64,000 nucleotides of DNA from Cellulomonas chengniuliangii (GTDB lineage: Bacteria; Actinomycetota; Actinomycetes; Actinomycetales; Cellulomonadaceae), in NCBI RefSeq assembly GCF_024508335.1, contig NZ_CP101988.1, positions 2,728,001-2,792,000 on the forward strand, read 5' to 3'. This document shows positions 54,653 to 63,617 of this stretch, one piece after another. Position 1 is the first letter of the stretch. Each line of letters begins with the position of its first letter. The notes below the pieces were generated by a model. That model ran no database searches. It was not told the origin of the DNA and saw only the letters and a list, made by a program, of their open reading frames with translations. Made by a program: the position numbers and the translations under genes.

Positions 54653-55006
54653 TCAGGCGGCCGGTGCCGCGCTCTTGCGCGGGCGTCCCCGCCCGCGCTT
54701 GACCGCGACGACGGCGCCTGCGACGAAGACCTCCCCGCCCCAGACCCCCCAGGGCTCCGCCCGCTCAAGGGCCCCGGCGAGGCAGCCCTCGACGATCGGG
54801 CAGGTGCGGCACATGGCCTTGGCCTGCTCCACCTGGGCGGTCTGCTCGGCGAACCAGAGCTCGGGGTCGTTCGAACGGCACGGGATCAGGCCCGCCACCA
54901 TCCGGTCGAACTGCTGCTGGTCGTCCGCCGTGGTGGGCGCCGGCGCGAGGGGCCACGGGCCTGATCCGCCCTGGTTCACCGTGTCGAGCAGCGACGTGAG
55001 CCGCAC
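54653..55006 (-). CDS. whiB7: WhiB7-type iron-sulfur transcription factor
   Basis: 117 residues. Four cluster-binding Cys (43, 66, 69, 75), the GVWGG turn (87-91) and a C-terminal AT-hook RGRGRPRK, which together mark WhiB7. It binds SigA and activates antibiotic-resistance genes. GTG start with AGGAGGACATC before it. A long leader with an upstream ORF and attenuator, and the uvrD2 neighbour, fit known whiB7 loci. Confidence 0.92.
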   Translation of the reverse strand: MRLTSLLDTVNQGGSGPWPLAPAPTTADDQQQFDRMVAGLIPCRSNDPELWFAEQTAQVEQAKAMCRTCPIVEGCLAGALERAEPWGVWGGEVFVAGAVVAVKRGRGRPRKSAAPAA

Positions 55007-55091
55007 GATGTCCTCCTGATATGTCGAGCTGGTGAGCGTGATGCGAGGTTCCGGAGCCCCGGGACCTACGCCGCTCCCCGGTGCATCAGGG

Positions 55092-55155
55092 GAAAGACGA
55101 AGGCCGCGGTGTCCGAGTGAGGACTCCGCGGCCTGAGATCGGTCTGTTCAGACCG
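55092..55155 (-). promoter_or_regulatory. whiB7 leader attenuator (terminator hairpin and preceding stem)
   Basis: Hairpin 55101-55134 (9-bp AGGCCGCGG/CCGCGGCCT stem plus inner GTCC/GGAC) followed on the minus strand by TCGTCTTTCC, a terminator-like U-rich run. A small stem CGGTCTG/CAGACCG (55140-55155) directly follows the upstream ORF's stop. Confidence 0.65.
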
Positions 55156-55413
55156 TCAGGTGGGTGGTGCGGAGTCGTGCGGGTTGCCTGCAAGAGCAGT
55201 CCCGTAAGCGCGGCGCCGGACGGCACGCGCCTCGAGTGCCGAGGCGCCGAGAGCCGTCACGCCACGACGGGCGGTCATGCCGAGAGCGGCCGCCGGGCCG
55301 AAGCCGGCGGACGTGTCGAGGGCAGACCACTCCTGGCGGACGCCGAAGATGGGCGCGGCGGGACGCGGCGTGAACGCGATCATGGTGATCGCGTTGCGCT
55401 TCTTGGTCTCCAT
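55156..55413 (-). CDS. 85-residue upstream ORF in the whiB7 leader
   Basis: From ATG 55413, with GAGGAGG upstream. Starts METKKRNAITMIAFTPRPA and later LGMTARRGVTALGASALEAR. No known domain. It ends at the foot of the attenuator stems, where a terminating or stalled ribosome would alter folding. Probably a leader ORF, though a stable small protein cannot be excluded. Confidence 0.6.
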   Translation of the reverse strand: METKKRNAITMIAFTPRPAAPIFGVRQEWSALDTSAGFGPAAALGMTARRGVTALGASALEARAVRRRAYGTALAGNPHDSAPPT

Positions 55414-55483
55414 CAGTGCACCCACCTCCTCTCCGCTCGGGCCGCTGCCTCTTCGGCGCGGCCCTCCTCCAGGGACGACAGAC

Positions 55484-55524
55484 AGGTTATGGGGCTTTCT
55501 CGGAGGGGCACAACTCATTTATCC
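55484..55524 (-). promoter_or_regulatory. Candidate WhiB7-type promoter
   Basis: -35 TTGTGC (plus 55508-55513), 18-base spacer, -10 TAACCT (plus 55484-55489). An AT-rich patch GGATAAATGAG (plus 55514-55524) abuts the -35, as in WhiB7-activated promoters. About 70 bases upstream of the leader ORF. Confidence 0.55.
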
Positions 55525-55601
55525 ACGAGTGTGCGCACGAGTTCTCGAAGGCGTTCCCGGGCGCGCTCTCCAGCACACCCCGCTCCACGCGGGGAGGGCC
55601 T

Positions 55602-57614
55602 CTAGCGGGACTCCCCGCCGGCGACGATCGACAGCAATGTCGCCCCGAACCGGTCGATCTTCGCCGGGCCGATGCCGTTGACCCGCGCCAGCTCCGCGAT
55701 CGAGGCGGGGCGCCGGGCCGCGATGCCCATGAGCGCGGCCTCGTTCAGCACCGTGTAGGCAGGCTTCGCGGTCTCGGTGGCCACGGACGCGCGCCACTCC
55801 ATGAGCCGCGCGAGCAGGTCCCGGTCGACGTCCTCGGGCGGGACGGGTGACGGGTGCCGTGCGATCCGCGGCGCCGGGCGGTCGTCACCGGCCCACAGCC
55901 CGTCCAGGAACCGGGTGCGTCGACGCGAGGCGCGGCCGCCGGGGTTCCGGGAACGGGCGTAGGACAGCTCGAGATGCTCCCGCGCCCGCGTGATGCCGAC
56001 GTACAGCAGCCGGCGCTCCTCGGCGATGGCCGCGTCCGTCTCCGCGAGCGAGATGGGCATCAGCCCTTCGCTCATCCCCGCGAGGAAGACCGCGTCCCAC
56101 TCGAGGCCCTTCGCGGCGTGCAACGACGCCAGGGTGACTCCCTCGACGGTGGGGGCGTGCTGGGTCGACGCGCGCTCGTCGAGCTCGGCGACGAGGTCCG
56201 GGAGCATCGCCTGCCGTCCCTCGCGCTCAGCGGCCGCGGCCAGGTCGTCCGCGAGCGCCACGAGCGCCTGCATGGCGTCCCACCGCTCGCGCGCTGCGCC
56301 GCGGGCCGCGGGCGGCTCCGGCGCCCAGCCGACCGTCAGGAGCACGTCGCGCGCCAGCTGCGGCATGGGCTCGTCGGCGCCGGCCGCACGGCCGGCGCCG
56401 CGCAGCAGCAAGATCGCGTCGCGCACGTCCCGGCGGGCGAAGAACCGGTCGCCGCCGCGCACCTGGTACCCGATGCCTGCGGAGGCGAGCGCCTGCTCGA
56501 TCGGCTCCGACTGCGCGTTGGTCCGGTAGAGCACCGCGATCTCGCTGGGGCGGGTCCCCGCGGCGATCAGCTTCCCGATCCGGGCGGCGATGCCGGAGGC
56601 CTCGGCGTCGTCGTCGTCGTACGCCACGTACCCCACGGGCGGCCCCGCCGGCCGGTGGGCGACGAGCTCGAGCGGCGCGTGGCCGCCCGCCTTCCCGCGC
56701 GGGGCCTTCGCGAGCAGCCGGTTGGCGAGCCCCACGACCTGCGGCGTCGACCGGTAGTCCCGGACCAGGCGCACCACCTGGGCCTGGGGGTGGGTGCGGG
56801 AGAAGGTGAGCAGGTGGTGCGGCGTGGCGCCCGTGAACGAGTAGATCGTCTGGCTGGGGTCGCCCACCACGCAGATCTCCTTGCGGCCGCCCAGCCACTG
56901 GTCCAGCAGGAACTGCTGCAGCGGCGAGACGTCCTGGTACTCGTCGACCACGAAGTGCCGGTACTGGGCGCGGACCTCCGCGGCGACGTCGCCGCGGCTC
57001 TCCAGCAACGCGGCGAGCAGCAGCAGCACGTCCTCGAAGTCGATGACCCCGCGCTCGGTCTTGACCTGCTCGTAGACGTCGAGCAGCCGTGCCACGGCCT
57101 GCCGGTCGAAGCCGGCGGGCGCGGGACGGTCCAGCGCGGTGCTGGCGCGCACATAGTCGTCCTGGGTGACCAGGGAGACCTTCGACCACTCGATCTCGGA
57201 GGCGAGGTCGCGCACCCCGATCCGATCGACGGCCAGGTTGAGGCGCTGGGCGGCCTCCGCGACCACCGGGGCCTTGTGCTCGAGGATCCGCGGGGGCGCG
57301 CCGCCGACCACCTTGGGCCAGAAGAAGCCGAGCTGGCGCAACGCGGCGGCGTGGAACGTGCGGGCCTGCACCCCGGCGACCCCCAGGTCCCGCAGCCGGG
57401 TGCGCATCTCCCCCGCGGCCCGGGCCGTGAACGTCACGGCGAGCACCGAGGTGGGCCGGTAGACGCCCGTGCGCACCCCGTAGGCGATGCGGTGGGTGAT
57501 GGCCCGGGTCTTTCCGGTGCCGGCTCCCGCGAGAACGCACACCGGACCGGTCAGGGCGAGGGCCACCTCACGCTGGTCGGGGTCGAGGGCATCGAGAAGG
57601 TCGTCGGCAGACAT
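55602..57614 (-). CDS. uvrD2: UvrD2-type superfamily 1 DNA helicase with HRDC domain
   Basis: 670 residues. Walker A AGAGTGKT (residues 29-36), FTARAAGEMRTRL, VVDEYQDVSP, VVGDPSQTIYSFTGA, and late TLASLHAAKGLEWD and YVGITRARE motifs. C-terminal HRDC domain (RASVATETAKPAYTVLN, GIGPAKIDRFG), typical of UvrD2 and absent from UvrD1. 3'-5' helicase in repair. A short hairpin (55578-55594) follows the stop. Confidence 0.93.
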   Translation of the reverse strand: MSADDLLDALDPDQREVALALTGPVCVLAGAGTGKTRAITHRIAYGVRTGVYRPTSVLAVTFTARAAGEMRTRLRDLGVAGVQARTFHAAALRQLGFFWPKVVGGAPPRILEHKAPVVAEAAQRLNLAVDRIGVRDLASEIEWSKVSLVTQDDYVRASTALDRPAPAGFDRQAVARLLDVYEQVKTERGVIDFEDVLLLLAALLESRGDVAAEVRAQYRHFVVDEYQDVSPLQQFLLDQWLGGRKEICVVGDPSQTIYSFTGATPHHLLTFSRTHPQAQVVRLVRDYRSTPQVVGLANRLLAKAPRGKAGGHAPLELVAHRPAGPPVGYVAYDDDDAEASGIAARIGKLIAAGTRPSEIAVLYRTNAQSEPIEQALASAGIGYQVRGGDRFFARRDVRDAILLLRGAGRAAGADEPMPQLARDVLLTVGWAPEPPAARGAARERWDAMQALVALADDLAAAAEREGRQAMLPDLVAELDERASTQHAPTVEGVTLASLHAAKGLEWDAVFLAGMSEGLMPISLAETDAAIAEERRLLYVGITRAREHLELSYARSRNPGGRASRRRTRFLDGLWAGDDRPAPRIARHPSPVPPEDVDRDLLARLMEWRASVATETAKPAYTVLNEAALMGIAARRPASIAELARVNGIGPAKIDRFGATLLSIVAGGESR

Positions 57615-57836
57615 CGTCACCGATTGTCTCAGCCCGCGCCGACGTCGCCGCCGCGCCCTGCACAGCCCACCGGGCTCGCCCGCGTCGCGGCAGCCCACCA
57701 GGCCGGTGGCGGAACAGACGAGGACGCCCGCGCGTTGACCTGCGACAAGGCGACGACGCCCCCGCACGACGACCCAGCCGGGCGCGGCATGATGGCGCCC
57801 GCATCCCCCACGGGTCATCCAGAGAACAGAGGACGC

Positions 57837-58097
57837 ATGAGCACGCAGGCCCCCGACGCCGGGACGATCACGATGTACTCGACCACCTGGTGCGGCTACT
57901 GCCGCCGCCTCAAGACCCAGCTCGACTCCGCGGGCATCGCCTACACCGAGGTCAACATCGAGGAGCACCCCGACGCGGCGGCGTTCGTCGAGAAGGCCAA
58001 CGGCGGCAACCAGACCGTCCCGACCGTCCTGTTCCCGGACGGCACCTCGGCGACCAACCCGTCCCTGGCCGAGGTGCGCTCCCGCCTGGGCCTCTGA
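57837..58097 (+). CDS. mrx1: Mycoredoxin/glutaredoxin-like protein
   Basis: 86 residues. Active-site CGYC (Cys19/Cys22) in STTWCGYCRRLK and the cis-Pro segment QTVPTVLFPDG. Reduces mycothiol mixed disulfides. Divergent from uvrD2, convergent with nudC; the same trio occurs at Rv3198c-Rv3199c. Confidence 0.92.
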   Translation: MSTQAPDAGTITMYSTTWCGYCRRLKTQLDSAGIAYTEVNIEEHPDAAAFVEKANGGNQTVPTVLFPDGTSATNPSLAEVRSRLGL

Positions 58098-58107
58098 CGC
58101 CCGGGCG

Positions 58108-59088
58108 TCACAGCGCGTCGGGCAGCTCCGAGCCGTACCACTCCTCGATCAGGGCACGGGCGATCGAGGTGCGGCTCGGCAGTTGCACCGAGCCCGATCG
58201 CACGGCGGCCCGCAGCTCGAGGCGCGCGAACCACCGTGCCTCCGTGACCTCCTCGCCGTCCACCGTGATGTCGGTCGACAAGGCCGTGGCGCGGAAGCCC
58301 AGCATCAGCGAGGCGGGGAACGGCCACGGCTGGCTCCCCCGGTACTCGACGTCGCCGACGACCACGCCCGTCTCCTCGCGCACCTCGCGTCGCACGGCGT
58401 GCTCGATCGACTCGCCGGGCTCGACGAAGCCCGCGAGGGTCGAGAACCGGTTCACCGGCCAGAGCGCGCCATGCCCCAGCAGCAATCGGTCCGCGTCGTC
58501 GACCACGGCCATGATCACGGCCGGGTCCGTGCGCGGGTAGTGCTCGCTGCCGTCCTCCACGCAGCGGCGCGTCCAGCCGCCGCTCTCGGGCCGGGTCGGC
58601 GCGCCGCAGCGCGGGCAGTTCCGGTGAAGCGCGTGCCACCCCTCGAGCGCGACCGCCGTCGTCGCCAAGCCCGCGTCACGCGCGGAGAGGTCGACGCCCA
58701 CGTCGCGTAGCGGCGTCCACCGGTCCCCGCCGAGCAGCACCGCCGTCGCCCGATCGGAGACCAGGCGGGCCAGGTACGCGACGGCGCCCTCGGGCCGCGA
58801 CTCGTGCGGGGCGAGGCCGGGAAGCCCGTCCACGTCGTCGTACCCGAGGAAGACCCACCCCTCGGAGTAGCCGCCTCCTGGTGCGAGCACCGCGGCCTCG
58901 CCCGGGCCGAGCAGCATCAGCTCGGGCCGGCCACGCGGGCCCACGCGGGTGGCGACGGACCCGGAGTGCACCAGCAGCACACGGGTGGTCGGATTGGTCA
59001 GCAGCGAGGACATCAGGCCCGGGCGCGACCTGACGTCCGCTGCCCGGTCCGTGCGGGTCCGGGCCAGGGGGAGCTCGGCGGCATTCAC
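58108..59088 (-). CDS. nudC: NAD(+)/NADH pyrophosphatase or RNA-decapping NUDIX enzyme NudC
   Basis: 326 residues. NUDIX box GFVEPGESIEHAVRREVRE then ETGV, followed by the NudC signature SQPWPFPASLM. The zinc ribbon has NCPRCGAPT and RRCVEDG, so three Cys (158, 161, 176) are present where four are usual; the fourth position is Asp-like. GTG start at 59088 follows TACCGT by six bases (leaderless). Cleaves NADH and may remove NAD caps. Confidence 0.9.
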   Translation of the reverse strand: MNAAELPLARTRTDRAADVRSRPGLMSSLLTNPTTRVLLVHSGSVATRVGPRGRPELMLLGPGEAAVLAPGGGYSEGWVFLGYDDVDGLPGLAPHESRPEGAVAYLARLVSDRATAVLLGGDRWTPLRDVGVDLSARDAGLATTAVALEGWHALHRNCPRCGAPTRPESGGWTRRCVEDGSEHYPRTDPAVIMAVVDDADRLLLGHGALWPVNRFSTLAGFVEPGESIEHAVRREVREETGVVVGDVEYRGSQPWPFPASLMLGFRATALSTDITVDGEEVTEARWFARLELRAAVRSGSVQLPSRTSIARALIEEWYGSELPDAL

Positions 59089-59215
59089 CCCGTCACGGTA
59101 CGCGGACCCCGCTAGGCGGTTCATCCGCGCGCGCCTCAATCGCCCATTCGCGACATCCCAGACACGCCCGTGGGCGTGCCGCTCACCGAGCCGGGGCGCC
59201 GCCTAGGCTGAGCGG

Positions 59216-60154
59216 GTGCCACGCTCCCCTCTTGCCCTCGCCGCCCTGGCGACGGTCGCCGTGCCCGGCCTCGACGCCTACAACGCCTATCCCGCCGCCG
59301 GGACGGGTGGCGACTACGACGCTGCCGTCGTCATCGACTCGACCAGCCGGCGCTGGGTGGTGCGAGCACCCGTCCACCCCGCGGCCGGCGCCGCCCTGGA
59401 GGCGGAGGTCGAGCTGCTTGAAGCGCTCGCCGCAGAGGTCGACGCGGAGCGCCTGCCGTTCGACGTCCCCCGCACCACCGGGTTCGCGCACCTGCCCGAG
59501 GGCGGCCGTGCGGTCGTCTACCCCGAGGTGCCGGGCACACCGCTGCGCTTGGAGACGCTCGGCCCGGGTCCCGGCCTCGCCGCGTCGCTCGGCCGGGCCA
59601 TCGCCGCGCTGCACGAGCTCCCGACGTCCCTGGTCGAGAACGCGGGCCTGCCGGTGTACGACGCCGAGGCCTACCGTCGCCGCCGCCAGTCCGAGGTGGA
59701 CGAGGCCGCGCGCACGGGCAAGGTCCCGCCGTCGCTGCTGCGGCGCTGGGAGGAGCGCCTCGAGGACGTCGCGATGTGGCGGTTCCGCCCCACGATCGTC
59801 CACGGCGACCTCACCACCGAGCACGTCCTGACCGCCGGCGGCGCGGTGACCGGGATCCTCGACTGGAGCGACGCGAAGGTGGCCGACCCGGCCGACGACC
59901 TGTCGTGGCTGCTGGTGGCCGCCCCGCAGGAGGCCGTGGACTCCATCATGGAGGCCTACCAGCTGCGCCGCACCGAGCTCATCGACCCGCACCTCGCCGA
60001 GCGCGCGCTGCTCGCCGGCGAGCTGGCCCTCGCCCGCTGGCTGCTCTACGGGGTGCGCTCTGGCCAGGACGACGTCGTGGCGGACGCGGTGCAGATGCTC
60101 GTCGAGCTGGACGCCCACACGCAGGAGCCCGAGGGCGCCGACGCGCTGAGCTGA
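59216..60154 (+). CDS. APH-family phosphotransferase (macrolide-kinase-like)
   Basis: 312 residues. Kinase-like fold: catalytic loop IVHGDLTTEHVL and Mg site ILDWSDAKVADPADDLSWL, similar to aminoglycoside and macrolide 2'-phosphotransferases. N-lobe VVIDSTSRRWVVRAPVHPAA. Could inactivate an antibiotic or phosphorylate another small molecule; its position near whiB7 is suggestive only. GTG start with TAGGCT six bases upstream. Confidence 0.85.
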   Translation: MPRSPLALAALATVAVPGLDAYNAYPAAGTGGDYDAAVVIDSTSRRWVVRAPVHPAAGAALEAEVELLEALAAEVDAERLPFDVPRTTGFAHLPEGGRAVVYPEVPGTPLRLETLGPGPGLAASLGRAIAALHELPTSLVENAGLPVYDAEAYRRRRQSEVDEAARTGKVPPSLLRRWEERLEDVAMWRFRPTIVHGDLTTEHVLTAGGAVTGILDWSDAKVADPADDLSWLLVAAPQEAVDSIMEAYQLRRTELIDPHLAERALLAGELALARWLLYGVRSGQDDVVADAVQMLVELDAHTQEPEGADALS

Positions 60155-60173
60155 CGCCCGACCCGCATCGGCC

Positions 60174-63100
60174 TCAGACCTGCCGGGCGGCTGCCACAGT
60201 CGACACGGCAGCCTCGGCGCCGTCCCCCGCGGTCTCGCGGCGTGCGGCGGCGGCCTCGAGCAACGCGGTGATCTCGTGCTCGTCGAGGAGCCGCTCAGGG
60301 CGCACCGTCCGTCCGGCGCCCACGTAGCAGAACGCCGCGCTGACCCGGTCCAAAGGCGTGCCCTTCCACCGCGACCACGCGAGCCGGTACACGGCGAGCT
60401 GCAGCTCCCGGGCCGCGGCGGCGAGCGGGTCGGTGGGCGGCGCGCCGGTCTTCCAGTCGACGACGACCACGGCGTCGTCCAGCTCCGGGTGCTCGGGGTC
60501 GCGGAACACTGCGTCCACCCGGGAGCGCAGGACGTACCCCGCGACGACGGTCTCGATGTCGACCTCGACCTCGAGGGGCGTGCGCTGCGCCCACTCGGTG
60601 GCCAAGAACGCCTCGCGCAGCGCGCGCTGGTCGGCGTCCACGGGCACCGAGTCGTCGTCGGCGCCCGGCAGGTCGTCGAGGTCGACCAGCGCCGAGGACC
60701 CGAACCAGCCCTCGACCCAGGCGTGGAACGCGGTGCCGCGGCGGGCCTGCGGCGACGGTTCGAGGGGCACGGGCCGGCGCAGCGCCCGCGCGAACTCCTG
60801 CGGGTCGGAGGCGAGGCGCACGACTGCGGACGCGGACAAGTGCGCGGGCAGCTCGACGTCGGTCGACGGCCGCTGGGCGCCCTCGCGCTCCCGCAGGAGC
60901 AGCTCGGCGGTGCGGTCCCACCGCGTCCCCGCGTCGACGACGGCGCCGCCAGGCTCGGTCACGGCCCCCGCGGCCATCTTCGCGCGGACAGCGGCGGCGG
61001 CCGACTCGACAGCGGCACGCCGCGACCCGCCGTGGGCGCTGCCCCGCGTGAACGGGTCCGCGGGCCACACCGGGGGCTGCTCGCCGGACTCGCGCGGGCT
61101 GGTGGCGCCGGCCTCGGGCTCCGCCGCCCAGCCCGCGTCCTCGACGAGTCCTGCCTCGACGAGCTCGGTGAGGAAGATCGACGGCGGTCGCGGGCGTTGC
61201 GCCTCGCCCCACCAGGCTCCGGTCAAGAGCAGCGCCGACCGCGCGCGGGTCAGCGCCACGTAGGCCAGGCGCCGCTCCTCGGCGACCTGGTGGTCGCCGG
61301 ACGCCTGCTCGAACAGGCGCCGCCGCTCCTCGAGGTCCTTGGGGTCGGCCGCGCCAGCGCACTCGAGCGTCGGCAGGTCGGCGCGGTCCCCGCGCAGCGG
61401 ATAGGGCAGCGTGCCGAGCCCGGACAGCCACCCGGAGTCGCGTGGCCCGTCCTTGCCGGACGTCCGGATCGCCGGCAGCCCGCCGTCCACCATGCCCGCG
61501 ACCGCCACGATGTCCCACTCCAGGCCCTTGGCCGCATGGATCGTGATGAGCTGGACCGCGTCGGGATCGGGTTCGGCGACGGGCATGTCGAGGCCCCGCT
61601 CGTGGGACTCCGCGGCGGCGAGCCACGCCAGGAAGGCGCCCAGCGTGGGGCTGTCGGCGTTGTCGGAGAACCGCACGGCGACGTCCCGGAACGCGTCGAG
61701 GTGCGCGCGGGCGCGGCCCGCGGACATCCCGGCGCGCGCGGCGACCTCGATGTCGAGGCCGAGCAGCCGCTCGGCCTCCCCGACGAGCTCGGGCAGTGAC
61801 AGGTAGGTGTGGGCGCGCAGCACGCGCAGCAACTGGCTGAGCTCGGCGAGCCGCGTGCGGGCCGTCTCGCTGAGCGACCTGCCCGACGGGCTCGCCCAGC
61901 CCGGCGGCGGCAGTTGGTCGAGCGCGTCGACGATGCTCCGCTCGTCCACCACGTCGCCCTCGAGCACCACGTCCTGCTGGTCGACCGCGGGCGCCCGGCG
62001 GCGCCCCAGCCCGGCGGCGAGCTCGGCGGACCACGCGGCCAGGGCGTGCAGGTCGGCGGCGCCCAACCGCGTGCGCGCGCCGGTGAGCAGCCGCATCAGC
62101 GCGTCGCCTCGGGAGGGGTCGTGCGCCGCCTGCAGCGCGGCCACGAGGTCGACGACCTCGGGGGCGGAGAGCAGCCCGCCGAGCCCCACGACCTCGACCG
62201 GCAGCCCTTCCTCGCGCAGCGCGCGGCCGAGGGCCGTGAACTGGGAGCGCTTGCGGCACAACACCGCGGCCGTCACCCGCGCGGACCCAGGGCCCGCGGG
62301 GCGCCAGCGCCGGGCGAGGAATCGGGCCACCGCGGCGGCCTCCTCCTCGACGGTCGCGGCGACGTGGGCGAGCACCTGGCCGCGACCCGCGCCTGGGCGG
62401 ACGGCGAGCTCGGGCACCTCCACCCGGGTGCTCGCCCGCCGCAGCGGCGTCGCCACCTGGTTCGCCGCGGCGAGGATCGCCTCGTCGTTGCGCCACGACG
62501 TGGACAGCTGGTGCACGTCGGCCGGGCGCCGGTCCCCGGAGCCCGGGTCCACGATGGGGAAGGTCTCGGGAAACCGCTCGAGCCCGCCGGCGCTCGCCCC
62601 ACGCCAGCCGTAGATCGACTGGTGGGGGTCGCCGACGGCCGTGACGGGGTGGCCGGCGCCGAAGAGCGCGGCGAGCAGGCTGAGCTGGGCGTAGGACGTG
62701 TCCTGGTACTCGTCGAGCAGGACCACCGCGAAGCGGGCCCGCTCCCCGGCGCCGACCTCGGGCACGTCCCGGGCCAGGCGGGCGGCGAGGGCGACCTGGT
62801 CCCCGAAGTCGAGGGCGTCGGCAGCCCGCTTGCGCCGGCGGTAGTCCTCGACGAGGTCGAGCACCCTGCTGCGCTCCCCCAGCGACCCGAGCAGCTTCTG
62901 CACGGCCGCGTAGTGCGCCCGGGGAGGCTCCCCCGGCGGGGTGGCGCCGATGGCCTCGATGATGTCCTCGATGCCGGCCTGCGCCTGCGCCGGGGTGAGC
63001 AGGTGCTCGTCCAGCGCCCCCGAGAGGCTGAGCACGGCCTCGACGACGGTCGAGACGGCCGCCTCGGTGTCGAGGTCCCCGGTCCACGACTCGACGACCT

Positions 63101-63617
63101 CGGACGCGAGCTGCCACTGGGCGGCCTCGCCCAAGAGCCGCGACGTCGGCTCGATGCCGAGCCGCATGGCGTGGTCGGTGACCAAGGACGCGGCGTAGGA
63201 GTTGTACGTCGAGATGGTGGGCCGGGCCAGGTCGAGAAGACCCGCCCCCTGCTCGGCGGCGGCGAGCCCTGGCAGGACGATCCCGGAGTGGGCGGCGGCG
63301 CGGGCCAGGTGGCGCAGCCGGTGGCGGACGCGGTCCCCCAGCTCGCCGGCGGCCTTGCGGGTGAAGGTCAGGCCCAGCACCTGCTCGGGCGCCACGACGC
63401 CGTTGGCGATCAGCCAGACGACCCGGCCGGCCATCGTCTCGGTCTTGCCGGAGCCTGCTCCGGCCACCACGAGGGACGGGCGCAGGGGCGCCTCGATGAC
63501 GGCGGTCTGCTCCGCCGTGGGGGCGGGCTTGCCGAGCATCTCGGCGATCGCCGCCGCGGAGAGCGCCACGGAGGACGGCGAGTCGGCGGCGGGCATGGCG
63601 GGCATCACGGTGCTCAT
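60174..63617 (-). CDS. adnB: AdnB-like helicase-nuclease subunit
   Basis: 1147 residues. UvrD-type motor with Walker A VAGAGSGKTE (residues 51-60), LDEYQDTS, VGDPHQSIYGWRGA, ITIHAAKGLEWD and VALTRARS. C-terminal RecB-type nuclease with DAVVVVDWKTG. No Fe-S Cys set at its end. Processes double-strand breaks for recombination, with its partner encoded just upstream (ATGA overlap). Subunit naming follows gene order in mycobacteria. Confidence 0.88.
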   Translation of the reverse strand: MSTVMPAMPAADSPSSVALSAAAIAEMLGKPAPTAEQTAVIEAPLRPSLVVAGAGSGKTETMAGRVVWLIANGVVAPEQVLGLTFTRKAAGELGDRVRHRLRHLARAAAHSGIVLPGLAAAEQGAGLLDLARPTISTYNSYAASLVTDHAMRLGIEPTSRLLGEAAQWQLASEVVESWTGDLDTEAAVSTVVEAVLSLSGALDEHLLTPAQAQAGIEDIIEAIGATPPGEPPRAHYAAVQKLLGSLGERSRVLDLVEDYRRRKRAADALDFGDQVALAARLARDVPEVGAGERARFAVVLLDEYQDTSYAQLSLLAALFGAGHPVTAVGDPHQSIYGWRGASAGGLERFPETFPIVDPGSGDRRPADVHQLSTSWRNDEAILAAANQVATPLRRASTRVEVPELAVRPGAGRGQVLAHVAATVEEEAAAVARFLARRWRPAGPGSARVTAAVLCRKRSQFTALGRALREEGLPVEVVGLGGLLSAPEVVDLVAALQAAHDPSRGDALMRLLTGARTRLGAADLHALAAWSAELAAGLGRRRAPAVDQQDVVLEGDVVDERSIVDALDQLPPPGWASPSGRSLSETARTRLAELSQLLRVLRAHTYLSLPELVGEAERLLGLDIEVAARAGMSAGRARAHLDAFRDVAVRFSDNADSPTLGAFLAWLAAAESHERGLDMPVAEPDPDAVQLITIHAAKGLEWDIVAVAGMVDGGLPAIRTSGKDGPRDSGWLSGLGTLPYPLRGDRADLPTLECAGAADPKDLEERRRLFEQASGDHQVAEERRLAYVALTRARSALLLTGAWWGEAQRPRPPSIFLTELVEAGLVEDAGWAAEPEAGATSPRESGEQPPVWPADPFTRGSAHGGSRRAAVESAAAAVRAKMAAGAVTEPGGAVVDAGTRWDRTAELLLREREGAQRPSTDVELPAHLSASAVVRLASDPQEFARALRRPVPLEPSPQARRGTAFHAWVEGWFGSSALVDLDDLPGADDDSVPVDADQRALREAFLATEWAQRTPLEVEVDIETVVAGYVLRSRVDAVFRDPEHPELDDAVVVVDWKTGAPPTDPLAAAARELQLAVYRLAWSRWKGTPLDRVSAAFCYVGAGRTVRPERLLDEHEITALLEAAAARRETAGDGAEAAVSTVAAARQV

